Assembly: GCF_003633755.1 (NCBI RefSeq)
Contig: NZ_RBIL01000001.1
Location: 3,705,426 to 3,769,425, forward strand
Source of the DNA: Solirubrobacter pauli
GTDB taxonomy: Bacteria > Actinomycetota > Thermoleophilia > Solirubrobacterales > Solirubrobacteraceae
Length of the DNA: 64,000 nucleotides
Direction of reading: 5' to 3'
Both the position numbers and the translations under genes were made by a program. Each line of letters begins with the position of its first letter. The first letter of the stretch is position 1. The notes under the pieces were generated by a model. It saw only the letters and a list, made by a program, of their open reading frames with translations, ran no database searches and was not told the origin of the DNA. Shown here in pieces: positions 41,801 through 50,010 of the stretch.

Positions 41801-42399
41801 AGGAGCATCTTGCCGCCGTTCGGCAGCAGCGAGACCGACGCCTGGATCGGCACGGAGCGGCCGGCGAGCTTGAACGCCTCGCGGATGCCGAAGATCGAGG
41901 CCTTGACCTCGAGGATGTCCTGCGCGGTCTCGACGATCAGCAGGTCCACGCCGCCGTCGAGGAGGCCGTGGGCCTGCTCGGCGAAGATCGCCACCAGCTC
42001 GCGGAAGCGGATCTGGCCGAGGCTCGGCTCCTCGGACGCGGGCAGGAAGCCGGTCGGGCCGATCGAGCCGGCCACGAAGCGGTGCTCGCCGACGGCCTTG
42101 CGCGCGATCTGCGCGGCCTTGACGTTGATCTCGCGCGTGTGCTCGGCGAGGCCCCACTCCTCGAGCTTGAGCCGGGACGCCTGGAACGTGTCGGTCTCCA
42201 CGACCTCCGCGCCGGCCTCGACCATCGAGGCGTGCACGCCCTCGATCACGTCCGGGCGGTTGAGGATCAGCGCCTCGTGGCAGCGGCCGGGGAGCTTGTA
42301 GTCGTTCTCGAGGGAGAGGTCGAACTGCTCGAGCGTCGCGCCCATACCGCCATCGAAGACGATGACGCGGTCACGAGTGGCGGCAAGGAAATCGCGCAT
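38896..42399 (-). CDS. metH: Cobalamin-dependent methionine synthase
   Basis: A 1167-residue, four-module enzyme that methylates homocysteine with 5-methyltetrahydrofolate. Homocysteine domain: zinc Cys223 (GLNCSTGP), Cys290 and Cys291 (GGCCGTTPEH). Pterin-binding domain from about residue 340 (TIVGERVNSQGSRKAKELL). B12 domain with cap (about 620-700) and the DVHDIG motif near residue 725, followed by GLSALLVSTSKQMP. C-terminal AdoMet reactivation domain (about 900-1167) with RYSWGYPAVPDQ. Length is close to E. coli MetH. The start MRDFLAATRDRVIVFDGGMGA is standard. The leader region of about 110 bp is too short for a cobalamin riboswitch but has an inverted repeat at 42418. Confidence 0.96.
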   Translation of the reverse strand: MRDFLAATRDRVIVFDGGMGATLEQFDLSLENDYKLPGRCHEALILNRPDVIEGVHASMVEAGAEVVETDTFQASRLKLEEWGLAEHTREINVKAAQIARKAVGEHRFVAGSIGPTGFLPASEEPSLGQIRFRELVAIFAEQAHGLLDGGVDLLIVETAQDILEVKASIFGIREAFKLAGRSVPIQASVSLLPNGGKMLLGTDVNAALTTLEALKVDVIGLNCSTGPEDMRDAIRFLGEHSPMPVHCIPNAGIPHQGPDGETVFPEQPGPLAESLGEFVERYGVSIVGGCCGTTPEHIRAIAERCASHPIGARPAPRPPHVSSMIAAAPLVQEPAPTIVGERVNSQGSRKAKELLLADDYDGLLQVAEDQVEGGAHVLDLCVALTERTDEDEQMRLVAKKVSLTQPAPIQVDSTEPEVIATALDQIPGRAIVNSVNLEAGEDKLNLVTPIAMAHGAALIALTIDEVGMAKTRERKLEIAKRITDLVCNQHGMDPELLIFDALTFTLTTGDEEWKPSAVETIEGIRLIKQELPGVKTSLGVSNVSFGIGLAARSVLNSVFLSHCVEAGLDLAMVNPNHITPYSEIPDVERELADDLVFNKRDDALERFIAHFESKGPETESDKVDPTAEMEPEEALHWHILRRKKDGVEAQIDKAVEKIGAVPVLNDVLLPAMKEVGDKFGAGELILPFVLQSAEVMKRAVAQLEQYLDKLEGYTKGTVVLATVFGDVHDIGKSLVNTILTNNGYTVVDLGKQVPIQTILDAAKEHDATAIGLSALLVSTSKQMPLAVQELHSQGLEYPVLLGGAAINRKFSLRALYPNGKEDDTVYAPGVFYCQDAFEGLAVMDQLIDADKRAPLVEGVLAAGAKLRETGEEEEVLDTSDDSVRSAVRTDVPVPTPPFWGVREIEVDMEELYTQLDTHVLFKLHWGGRGVKGEEWKKLLNEDFRPRLERMWREAEYLHPRALLGYFPCYSEGNDIVVLDPEDRETVITRFTCPRQPKGDRLCLADFYRPKDSGELDVVAVQAVTVGDEVTELMAKLEAEGEFAEQLFVHGLGVQTAEGLAEWLHWRVRTDLGIPVTQGRRYSWGYPAVPDQSEHVKVEALLGLETIGMTISDGYAPVPEQSTLALVAHHPQATYYGMRNGRLLVDGSPDDVIRGTDRDPSSFAAPAR

Positions 42400-42417
42400 T
42401 GCGCCACAGGCTAGCGC

Positions 42418-42443
42418 AACCTTGACACAAGTTTGGCAAGGTT
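42418..42443. promoter_or_regulatory. Inverted repeat AACCTTG-N12-CAAGGTT between metH and the amidohydrolase gene
   Basis: Perfect 7-bp arms around a 12-bp spacer, 19 bp upstream of metH. A TTGACA -35-like hexamer for the rightward gene begins inside the left arm (42422). Candidate operator for one or both genes. Confidence 0.4.
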
Positions 42444-42510
42444 GGGTCTACGACGGCCCGTAGGCGCCATCTGATACAAGCCCGGGTGGGGGGTCAGAAG
42501 AGGGGGAAAC

Positions 42511-44571
42511 ATGGGGTTCCGCACGCGCGCGGTCGCCACCGCGCTCGTCATCTCCTGCGCCGTGCCGGTCGCGGCCGGCGCGCAGTCGACCACGCCACCG
42601 CGTGGGCCGGACGAGGGCAAGGGCCCGTTCACGAAGCTCGTGATCCGTGGGGTGAACGTGATCGACGGATCGGGCGGCACCGTCCAGGGGCCACGCGACA
42701 TCGTCATCCAGGGCAACCGGATCACCGAGATCCGCTCCGCGGGGACGCCGGGGCTGCCGATGCAGCCGAACCGGCCGCCGCGTGACTTCGACCACGAGAT
42801 CGACGCGACCGGCATGTGGGTGATGCCGGGCCTCGTCGACGAGCACGTGCACGCCGAGCAGGGCGGCACGCCGCTCACGTACGCGTACAAGCTGTGGCTC
42901 GCGCACGGCGTGACGACGGTGCGCGGCGTGAACCTGACCGGCAACGCCGCGGCGGTGCGCGACAAGGCCGCGTCGGAGGCGAACACGATCGTCGCCCCGC
43001 GCATCATCAACTACCAGCGGCCGGGCGCGGCCTGGCCGAACGGCTCGCCGAACACGCCCGAGAAGGCGCGTGAGTGGGTGCGCTGGGCGTCGGTCAACGG
43101 CATCGACGGCGTCAAGTTCGCCGGCACCGGCGTCGACCAGGACCGGAACGTCCTCTCGGCGATGATCGACGAGGCGAAGAAGCTGGGCCTCGGCACGACC
43201 ATGCACCACTCGCCGCCGGTCTTCCCGGAGGTCAACGCCGTCGAGACCGGCCGCATGGGGCTCGGGACGGTCACGCACTTCTACGGGCACTTCGAGTCGA
43301 TCCTCAAGAGCGGCCGGGTGCACCCGTTCCCGGACGACTACAACTACGCGGACGAACAGTCGCGCTGGCGCCACGTGGCGAAGGTGATCGACTACACGTT
43401 CGAGCCCGGCTCGCCGGAGTGGTGGGCGTACCTGCGCGAGCAGAAGGCCAACGGCGTGACGTTCGGGCCGACGATGAGCGTCTACGAGGCCGGGCGCGAT
43501 CTCATGCGGGCGCGCACGCAGGAGTGGCATCGCACGTACGCGATGCCGTCGATCTGGAAGTTCTGGGAGCCCAACCGCACCAACCACGGCTCCTTCTACT
43601 ACGACTGGACGACCGCCGACGAGGTGAGCTGGAAGCGCTTCATCGCGCGCTACATGCAGTTGGTGAACGACTACAAGTCGATCGGGGGCCGTGTGGCCGG
43701 CGGCACCGACGCCGGCTTCATCTACTCCCTGTACGGGTTCGCGGCGATCCGCGAGCTCGAGCTGATGCAGGAGGCCGGCTTCACCGCGCACGAGGCGATC
43801 AACGCCTACACGCGCCAGGCCGCCCGCACGCTGATGGAGCCGAAGGGGATCACCGACCCCGAGTTCGGCATGGTCCGCGTGGGCCAGATCGCCGACCTGA
43901 TCATCGCGCCGGAGAACCCGCTGGCGAACTTCAAGACGCTGTACGGCACCGGCACCGGGCGCCTGAACGACGCCACGGGCAAGATCGAGCGCGTCGGTGG
44001 CATCCGCTGGACGGTCCGCAACGGCGTCGTCTACGACGCCAAGCAGCTGCTGGCCGACGTGGCCGGCATGGTGACGGCGCAGAAGAACGCAGGCGGCTGC
44101 GCGGGCATCGACCTGGACTGGAGCGCCGCCGGGCCGTGCGGCGGCACCGGGCCGACGACCCCGCCCGTGCCCACGCCGACGCCGACCCCGGTGCCGACGG
44201 TGGTGGCGGGTCCGCCCGGTCCTGCCGGCCCCGCGGGGCCTGCGGGTCCGGTCGGTCCGCAGGGCCCGAAGGGCGAGGCGCCCAACGTGCGCATCGCGTG
44301 CGAGATCGCCGGTGACGGGCGCTCGATCTCGTGCACGATCTCCGCGACGCCCGAGAGCGGCGCGAAGCTCAAGAGCGCCGTGCGCGTGCAGAACACCAAG
44401 CGCACCGTCACCCGGTCGGGCACGGAGACGGTGAAGGTGCGGTTCAAGGCGGCGAAGAAGCTGCGCAAGTCGCAGAAGCTCGTCGTCACCGTGTCGTCCG
44501 GGAAGGCGACCGGCACGTTCACCGTGCGGTCGGGCAAGGTCGCCAAGGGCGCGCTGAAGCCCAAGGGCTGA
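42511..44571 (+). CDS. Secreted amidohydrolase with collagen-like stretch and basic C-terminal domain
   Basis: A 686-residue exported metal-dependent hydrolase. Signal peptide MGFRTRAVATALVISCAVPVAAGA. The imidazolonepropionase-like domain has the metal-binding pair in GLVDEHVHAEQ (HxH), further His in GTVTHFYGHFES, and the catalytic Asp in GGTDAGFIYSLYG. It is followed by a Pro-Thr linker (TPPVPTPTPTPVPTVV), a short collagen-like Gly-X-Y run of about eight triplets (GPPGPAGPAGPAGPVGPQGP), and a basic beta domain ending VAKGALKPKG. Substrate unknown. It is divergent from metH; a strong hairpin follows the stop. Confidence 0.85.
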   Translation: MGFRTRAVATALVISCAVPVAAGAQSTTPPRGPDEGKGPFTKLVIRGVNVIDGSGGTVQGPRDIVIQGNRITEIRSAGTPGLPMQPNRPPRDFDHEIDATGMWVMPGLVDEHVHAEQGGTPLTYAYKLWLAHGVTTVRGVNLTGNAAAVRDKAASEANTIVAPRIINYQRPGAAWPNGSPNTPEKAREWVRWASVNGIDGVKFAGTGVDQDRNVLSAMIDEAKKLGLGTTMHHSPPVFPEVNAVETGRMGLGTVTHFYGHFESILKSGRVHPFPDDYNYADEQSRWRHVAKVIDYTFEPGSPEWWAYLREQKANGVTFGPTMSVYEAGRDLMRARTQEWHRTYAMPSIWKFWEPNRTNHGSFYYDWTTADEVSWKRFIARYMQLVNDYKSIGGRVAGGTDAGFIYSLYGFAAIRELELMQEAGFTAHEAINAYTRQAARTLMEPKGITDPEFGMVRVGQIADLIIAPENPLANFKTLYGTGTGRLNDATGKIERVGGIRWTVRNGVVYDAKQLLADVAGMVTAQKNAGGCAGIDLDWSAAGPCGGTGPTTPPVPTPTPTPVPTVVAGPPGPAGPAGPAGPVGPQGPKGEAPNVRIACEIAGDGRSISCTISATPESGAKLKSAVRVQNTKRTVTRSGTETVKVRFKAAKKLRKSQKLVVTVSSGKATGTFTVRSGKVAKGALKPKG

Positions 44572-44578
44572 GCCAAGT

Positions 44579-44612
44579 GGGCGGCGGCGTGCGACTTGGC
44601 GCGCCGCCGCCC
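44579..44612 (+). terminator. Strong hairpin after the amidohydrolase gene
   Basis: GGGCGGCGGCG - 12-base loop - CGCCGCCGCCC: an 11-bp perfect GC stem starting 7 bp past the stop. No T-run follows, as is common in actinobacterial L-shaped terminators. Confidence 0.6.
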
Positions 44613-44718
44613 GCTCTCATCCGTATCCCATCTGGCAACCTCGTTCGAGGTTGGTCAACGAAGCGATCGCGCGCAGCCGGCTGCCGCGATCGATCGCCGT
44701 TCTCAACGGGAGGGTCGG

Positions 44719-45663
44719 ATGACTGAGCTGGAGCGGTACCTGGCGGAAGAGATCGCCGAGGACCACGTCGACGGGATCATCACGCGGCGGGAGGCGATGC
44801 GGCGGCTGGCGCTGCTGGGCGTCGGCGCCACCGCCGCGGCGGGGATGATCACGGCGGAAGCCGAGGCGCGCGACAAGGGCAAGAACAAGGGCGGCGACCA
44901 CGACCACGGCCACGGGCACGGGCACGGCCACCCGGACCGCGCGGTGACCGCGTGGGCGCCGGTGGCCACGACGCCGATCACGTTCTCCGGCCCGCGCGGA
45001 ACCCTGATGGGCGCGTGGGCGCAGGCGGCGACGCCGAAGGTCAAGGGCGGCGTGCTGGTGATCCACGAGAACCGCGGGCTCACGCCGCACATCGCCAACG
45101 TCGCGGGTCGCTTCGCGGCCAACGGCTTTTCGGCGCTCGCGCTCGACCTGCTCTCCGAAGAGGGCGGCACCGGCGCGTTTAACGGGGACGAGGCGGCGGT
45201 CATGGCCAAGCTGTCGGAGATCTCGGCGGGCAACCCGGCGCGCTTCGACGACGACATGAAGGCGGCGATCACCGAGATCCAGAAGCGCGTCGGCCGGCGC
45301 GAGCCGATCTCGGCGATCGGCTTCTGCTTCGGCGGCGGCATGATCTGGCGGCTGCTGGTGGCCAAGGAGACGCGGCTGTCCGCGGCGGCGCCGTTCTACG
45401 GCCCGTTCCCGACCGGCGGCGACGTGCGCGGCATCAAGGCGGACGTGCTGGGCGTGTTCGCGGGCGTCGACGACCGCGTGAACGCCACCCGCGAAGGCGC
45501 GCGGGCGGCGCTCGAGGCCGCCCGGGTGGACTACGAGATCCTCACGTTCACGGAGGCCCAGCACGCGTTCTTCAACGACACGAACCCCGCGCGCTTCAAC
45601 GCGCCAGCGGCCGAGCAGGCCTGGTTGCGCGTGAACGACTGGTTCGCCCGCGAGGGCCGCTGA
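44719..45663 (+). CDS. Exported dienelactone hydrolase family protein with His-rich segment
   Basis: A 314-residue alpha/beta hydrolase. Catalytic Cys203 in AIGFCFGGGM, Asp in FAGVDDRV (about 251), and His282 in TEAQHAFFND match the Cys-Asp-His triad of the dienelactone hydrolase family. The N-terminus is unusual: a soluble acidic lead, then ITRREAMRRLALLGVGATAAAG, which looks like a Tat signal peptide, followed by a His/Asp/Gly tract GGDHDHGHGHGHGHPD that could bind metal. Start ATG with GGGAGGG upstream. Substrate unknown; relatives in this order of bacteria share the same N-terminal layout. Confidence 0.85.
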   Translation: MTELERYLAEEIAEDHVDGIITRREAMRRLALLGVGATAAAGMITAEAEARDKGKNKGGDHDHGHGHGHGHPDRAVTAWAPVATTPITFSGPRGTLMGAWAQAATPKVKGGVLVIHENRGLTPHIANVAGRFAANGFSALALDLLSEEGGTGAFNGDEAAVMAKLSEISAGNPARFDDDMKAAITEIQKRVGRREPISAIGFCFGGGMIWRLLVAKETRLSAAAPFYGPFPTGGDVRGIKADVLGVFAGVDDRVNATREGARAALEAARVDYEILTFTEAQHAFFNDTNPARFNAPAAEQAWLRVNDWFAREGR

Positions 45664-45684
45664 GCCCCGGCGCGGCGGCCGCCG

Positions 45685-46767
45685 TCACGGGGCGGCGGCC
45701 GGCGCGCTGGTGTAGGCGTCGGCGAGGTACGCGGCCGCGCCGTCCAGCCCGGCGGCGCGCGCACGCATGGCGCCATTGGCCTCGATCAGCGCCTCGGTCG
45801 CCGGATGCAGCTCCGGCAGCCGGGAGCGGAGCAGCTCGCGCGTCGGCACCCGCTCGCCGGTCTCCAGGTCGGCGAGCGTCCCCTCGACGCCGTCGCGCAT
45901 GGCCGACCAGCGGTTCTCGTCGATCCGCCAGGTGTCGTGCACGGGCAGGTCCTCCCCCGCGTCGTGGCGCGCGGCCAGCGACTCGACGAGCCCGAACGCG
46001 AACGCCGCGACGCCGTGCACGTCCGCGATGCTCGCCTGCGCGTCCGGTGCGCGCAGCTCCAGCGTCCCGTACGCCGCATGCAGGCGCAGCTCGAACCACC
46101 AGCGGCGCGTGTCCGGCACGGTGTCCGACACGCGTCCCCACTCGAGCGCGTCCGCGAACCACTCCCAGCTCGGGATCTGCGGAGGCACGCCCTGGCGGCG
46201 CAGGTTGACCGCGATCGTCGGGCGGATCGAGGCGAGCCCGGTGTCCCGCCCGGCGTGGAACGGCGCGTTGGCGGCCAGCGCGGCGATCTCCGGCAGGTGT
46301 GAGCGCAGCGCGTTGTAGACGGCCAGCGTGCGGTCGGCGCCGCCGAGCGAGATGTGCAGGTGCAGTCCGGAGACGAGCTGGCGCCGCGCGCGCTCGCCGT
46401 AGTCGGCGAGCGTGTGCTGGTAGCGCGGGTCGTCGGTCAGCACGCTCAGCTCCGGCGCCGTCGGATGCGCGCCCGCGCTCATCAGCCGGCCGATCGGCTC
46501 CGCGACCGCGGCGAGGTCGCGGCGGGCGACGGCCAGCGCCGCGACGGCGGTCTCCACGTCGGGCGAGGGCGGCGTGACGATCTCCAGCTGGGCCGCCATC
46601 AGCTCGAGCTTGAAGCGCGGGTCGCCGTCGGCGCGCTCGTGCACCTCGCGCGCGAGCGGCAGCTCGTCGAGGGTCTCGTGGTCGACGAGGAACAGCTCCT
46701 CCTCGATGCCGTAGCCCAGCTCGTCCGGCTCGTCGAAGCGTGCTCGCAGCGCGTCCGCCGACGTCAT
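45685..46767 (-). CDS. Carboxylate-amine ligase (YbdK / glutamate-cysteine ligase type 2 family)
   Basis: A 360-residue ATP-dependent ligase of the GCS2 family. GYGIEEELFLVDHETLDELP is the diagnostic N-terminal motif, SGLHLHISLGGADRTLAVYN carries the conserved H-x-H, and TRRWWFELRLHAAYGTLELRAPDAQASIADV (shown in parts by convention) matches the family's active-site strand with R-x-PDAQ. Family members make gamma-glutamyl-cysteine or related amides. In actinobacteria such enzymes (EgtA and others) also serve ergothioneine or unknown pathways. The ATG at 46767 is preceded by GGGAGG; an upstream in-frame ATG is less likely. The SDR gene lies upstream on the same strand. Confidence 0.88.
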   Translation of the reverse strand: MTSADALRARFDEPDELGYGIEEELFLVDHETLDELPLAREVHERADGDPRFKLELMAAQLEIVTPPSPDVETAVAALAVARRDLAAVAEPIGRLMSAGAHPTAPELSVLTDDPRYQHTLADYGERARRQLVSGLHLHISLGGADRTLAVYNALRSHLPEIAALAANAPFHAGRDTGLASIRPTIAVNLRRQGVPPQIPSWEWFADALEWGRVSDTVPDTRRWWFELRLHAAYGTLELRAPDAQASIADVHGVAAFAFGLVESLAARHDAGEDLPVHDTWRIDENRWSAMRDGVEGTLADLETGERVPTRELLRSRLPELHPATEALIEANGAMRARAAGLDGAAAYLADAYTSAPAAAP

Positions 46768-46840
46768 GTGGCCCTCCCGGCGGCGCGGGAGCGAGCCCCT
46801 CGGCGAGTTCCCGCCGAAGCATGCGAGCGCCGTGCGCGAG

Positions 46841-47602
46841 TCATGCGACCCAGCCTCCATGCTCGCGGTCGGTGTTCGGGCCACCCTGTCGCTCCCACGC
46901 GCTGGGCGGGAGCGGGGCGAAGGCCTCGGCGTCGTCGCGCGGGGTGAAGCCGATCAGCGTGTCCGCCGGCCACCAGCGGCGGGTGTTCGCGGACGCGCCG
47001 TAGACGATCGCGAAGTCCACGTCGGCGGTGAGCGCGGCCTGCACGAGCCGGATCCCGTCCGCGTGCGAGAGCCACGTCGACAGCTCGCGCTCCTCCTCCG
47101 GCTGTGGCTTGAACGACCCGATGCGCAGGCATACGGCGCTCAGGCCGAACCGGTCCACGTACATGCGCGCGAGCGCCTCGCCGAACACCTTCGACGCGCC
47201 GTAGAGCCCGTCCGGCCGCGGCGCGACGGAGCCGTCGAGCGGCTCGCCGACCGGGTACATGCCGGTCGCGTGGTTCGAGCTGGCGTAGACGACCCGGCGC
47301 ACGCCGTGCCGTCGGCAGGCCTCGAACACGTGGTACGCGCCGTGCAGGTTGGGGCCGGCGATCACGTCGAACGCGGACTCGTTGGGCACCGCGCCGAGGT
47401 GGACCACGGCGTCGACGCCCTCGACCGCGCGCAGCACCGCGTCGAAGTCGGTGAGGTCGGCGCGCACGAACGTCTCGTTCCCGGCGAGCTCGTCGATGGC
47501 TTCCAGGTCGCTCAGCCGCAGCTCGGCCAGCCCCTCGCGCAGCGCCGGGCGCAGCACGGTCCCGATGGCGCCCGCCGCGCCGGTGATCAACACACGCTCC
47601 AT
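46841..47602 (-). CDS. udh: NAD-dependent epimerase/dehydratase family protein, uronate dehydrogenase-like
   Basis: A 253-residue extended SDR. ITGAAGAIGTVLRPAL is the NAD-binding Gly motif, DAVVHLGAVPNESAFDVI the second, and RVVYASSNHATGMYP then GLYGASKVFGEALARMYVDRFG hold the Ser and the Tyr-X3-Lys. The SSNH.TG.YP, GLYG.SK.FGE.LARMY and LSTWLSHAD signatures match bacterial uronate dehydrogenase, which oxidises glucuronate/galacturonate to the lactone. No further uronate genes are seen here, so the assignment rests on motifs only. It is upstream of the YbdK-type ligase, 73 bp away. Confidence 0.8.
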   Translation of the reverse strand: MERVLITGAAGAIGTVLRPALREGLAELRLSDLEAIDELAGNETFVRADLTDFDAVLRAVEGVDAVVHLGAVPNESAFDVIAGPNLHGAYHVFEACRRHGVRRVVYASSNHATGMYPVGEPLDGSVAPRPDGLYGASKVFGEALARMYVDRFGLSAVCLRIGSFKPQPEEERELSTWLSHADGIRLVQAALTADVDFAIVYGASANTRRWWPADTLIGFTPRDDAEAFAPLPPSAWERQGGPNTDREHGGWVA

Positions 47603-47698
47603 GTCCGGCCCGTTCTACCCCATCCGGGAAATCCCTGAGGCGCGTTCCGGGCCATCACGACTGGTGAACCCGGCGCGGCCGACACACAATGGCTGCCG

Positions 47699-48808
47699 AT
47701 GGACGAAGGGCTTCCCACACCGATCACCCGCCCCCGCCGCGGTCGTGTCCTCGGCGGCGTGTGCGCCGGCCTCGCGACCCGCTGGGGCGTGCCCGCCGGG
47801 CGCGTGCGCCTCGGCTTCGTCGCCGCCGGCCTGTGCTTCGGGCTCGGCGCGCTCGTGTACCTGGCGGCGTGGCTGATCTTCCCCGCCGAGAGCGAGGACG
47901 GCGTCACGCCGGGCCAGCGCGGCATCGTGCTGCTCGCGCAGACGTGCGGCGCGCTCCTCGGCCTGGCGACGCTGGCGGGCGCCGGCACGCTCGCGACCCT
48001 GTTCGGCTTCGGCTGGGTGGTCGTCGCGCTCGCCGCCGCGATCCTCGTCGGCACGCTCGCGGGCTGGTCGCGGCTGGGCCCGTCATGGGCGCTGCTGCCG
48101 ATCGGTGCGCTCGTGCTGCCCAGCGCGGCGCTCGCGGTCGGCGGGGTGCAGGTGGACCCGAGCACGTCGTCGGTGGCGTACTCGCCGCGCGCGTACACCG
48201 AGCTGGACGACCAGACCTACAAGAGCGGCCTCGGCCTGCTCACGCTGGACCTGCGCGACACCCAGCTTCCCGCGAGCGGCACGATCGACGTCAAGGTCCG
48301 AGCCGGCGTGCGCCGCACGCTGGTCGCGCTCCCGCACGACCGGTGCGTGCGCGTGGAAGTCGTCTCGCACGCCATCCCCGATCTCCTCCAGCTGGGCGCG
48401 CTCCTGGTCGGCCGGGGCACCACGGCGACGCCGTCGCCGGTGCTCTTCAACGGCCCGGGCCGCGTCGCGGGCGACCAGAACGGGTCGACGATCACGTTCA
48501 CGGGGCCCGAGCGGCCGGTCCGCCCGGGCCCGACGCTGAAGATCGACTACGAGACCGCGGGCGGCGAGCTGATCGTCCGCGACTACCCCGACGACGTCGA
48601 GCCGCGCTCGACCCCCGACTGGCCCGGCTACCGCGTGTACGTCGAGGACCGCCCGGACACCACCGGCCTGAGCAAGGCCGAGGCCCGGCGGATCCTCCGC
48701 GAGTGGCGGGTCCGGCGCGACGAGCAGGTCGAGGACAAGGCGCGCGTCGACCGCCTGATGGACGGCCCGTGCTCGGTCCCCGTCGAGACGAGGAGGAAGC
48801 GCCGATGA
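47699..48808 (+). CDS. PspC domain-containing membrane protein
   Basis: A 369-residue protein. RPRRGRVLGGVCAGLATRWGVPAGRVRLGFV is the PspC domain (abridged), followed by the membrane helix ALVYLAAWLIFPAE. Several more hydrophobic helices reach about residue 140, and the rest is an extracytoplasmic beta-rich domain (about 160-330). In actinobacteria PspC fusions of this kind sit in front of a histidine kinase and a NarL-type regulator, just as here. It is the first gene of a three-gene operon; the stop overlaps the kinase start (ATGA). Confidence 0.88.
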   Translation: MDEGLPTPITRPRRGRVLGGVCAGLATRWGVPAGRVRLGFVAAGLCFGLGALVYLAAWLIFPAESEDGVTPGQRGIVLLAQTCGALLGLATLAGAGTLATLFGFGWVVVALAAAILVGTLAGWSRLGPSWALLPIGALVLPSAALAVGGVQVDPSTSSVAYSPRAYTELDDQTYKSGLGLLTLDLRDTQLPASGTIDVKVRAGVRRTLVALPHDRCVRVEVVSHAIPDLLQLGALLVGRGTTATPSPVLFNGPGRVAGDQNGSTITFTGPERPVRPGPTLKIDYETAGGELIVRDYPDDVEPRSTPDWPGYRVYVEDRPDTTGLSKAEARRILREWRVRRDEQVEDKARVDRLMDGPCSVPVETRRKRR

Positions 48809-50010
48809 ACGCGATCACCGATCCTGTCGCACGCATCACCGCCGCGGCCGGCGTGCTGCTGGTCGCCGCGCTCGCCGTCTCCCTCGGCGACGGCGGCGCG
48901 ACCCTGCCGCTCGCGCTCCTGGGCGCGGGCACGGTGCTCGCCCTGTTCGTGCTCGTGCCGCGGGCCATCGCCGGCATCCGCCGCCACCCGGCGCTGCTGA
49001 TCGGCGGGCTGCTGGTGGCGGGCCTGCCGGTGGCGCTGATCGTCTTCGGCCTGTTCGCCGACCGCTATGGCTACAGCTACGGGTACGGCATCCCGAGCGC
49101 GATCGCGGCGCTCGTGCCGCTCGCGCTGATCGCGTTCGCGGCGCTCGGGGGCCTGATCCTGATCGCCGATGACGTGCGCACCCGCTTCGGCCTCGCGCAG
49201 CGCGGCCTCACGCCGTGGCAGCGGCTCACCGGAACCTTCGACTCACCCATGCCGGCGCCGTGGCGGGCGCTCGGTGGCCTTGCGCTGGTGGGCCTCGCCC
49301 TCATCCTCGGGCTCGGTTACATCGGCGCCAGTGGCAGCAGCGACCTCATGTCCCTGGTCCTGTTGCTCGTGCTGGGCGGCGGCGCGGCGGCCATCATCGC
49401 CGTGCCCCTCCTCATCGCGGGGCTGGCCCGCTCGGACCGCGCGCGTCTGACCACCGCGCGTGAGGACGAGCGCCGCCGCGTCGCCGCCCACCTGCACGAC
49501 TCCGTCCTCCAGACGCTCGCGCTCGTCCAGCGCCAGGCGCACGACCCCGCGGCGGTGCAGCGGCTCGCGCGCCGCCAGGAGCATGAGCTGCGCGCGTGGA
49601 TGGCCGGCGAGGTGGAACTCGGCACGGAGACCCTCGGCGCCGCGCTGCGCAAGGCGGTGGCCGAGGTGGAAGATGACCTTGATGCGAGTGTGGAGGTGAC
49701 GATCCTGGGCGAGCGCGTGCTCGACCGCGAGACCGAGGCGCTGGCCGCCGCGGCGCGCGAGGCGCTGCGCAACGCCGCGCGCCACGCCGGCTCGCCGATC
49801 TTCGTCTTCGCGCAGGCCTCGCCGGACGGGGCGGAGGTGTTCGTGCGTGACGAAGGACCCGGCTTCGACCTCGGCGCGGTGCCGACGGAGCGCCGTGGCG
49901 TGCGCGACTCGATCATCGGCCGCATGCGGGCCGTCGGCGGGCGCGCGGAGATCGACTCCGTGCCCGGCGAAGGCACCGAGGTGGCGCTGCGGATCGGGGT
50001 GACGGGATGA
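48805..50010 (+). CDS. Sensor histidine kinase (HisKA_3 / NarL-type)
   Basis: A 401-residue membrane kinase with about six N-terminal helices (to residue 210). The phosphoacceptor is RRVAAHLHDSVLQTLALVQ (His in HLHDSVLQT), as in the HisKA_3 group. The ATPase domain has the N-box ALREALRNAARHAG and the G-box FVRDEGPGFDLG. It pairs with the response regulator gene, whose ATG overlaps its stop. The operon with PspC suggests envelope-stress sensing, which is inference from the PspC link. Confidence 0.9.
   Translation: MNAITDPVARITAAAGVLLVAALAVSLGDGGATLPLALLGAGTVLALFVLVPRAIAGIRRHPALLIGGLLVAGLPVALIVFGLFADRYGYSYGYGIPSAIAALVPLALIAFAALGGLILIADDVRTRFGLAQRGLTPWQRLTGTFDSPMPAPWRALGGLALVGLALILGLGYIGASGSSDLMSLVLLLVLGGGAAAIIAVPLLIAGLARSDRARLTTAREDERRRVAAHLHDSVLQTLALVQRQAHDPAAVQRLARRQEHELRAWMAGEVELGTETLGAALRKAVAEVEDDLDASVEVTILGERVLDRETEALAAAAREALRNAARHAGSPIFVFAQASPDGAEVFVRDEGPGFDLGAVPTERRGVRDSIIGRMRAVGGRAEIDSVPGEGTEVALRIGVTG

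Noticed and set aside
42400-42510. Cobalamin riboswitch before metH
   Set aside because: The whole divergent gap is about 110 bp; the B12 box and the long fold of a cobalamin riboswitch do not fit and no B12-box-like sequence was seen.
44880-44940. His-Gly tract as a DNA tandem repeat or CRISPR-like array
   Set aside because: It is a short in-frame coding repeat without spacers, explained by the protein's His-rich segment.
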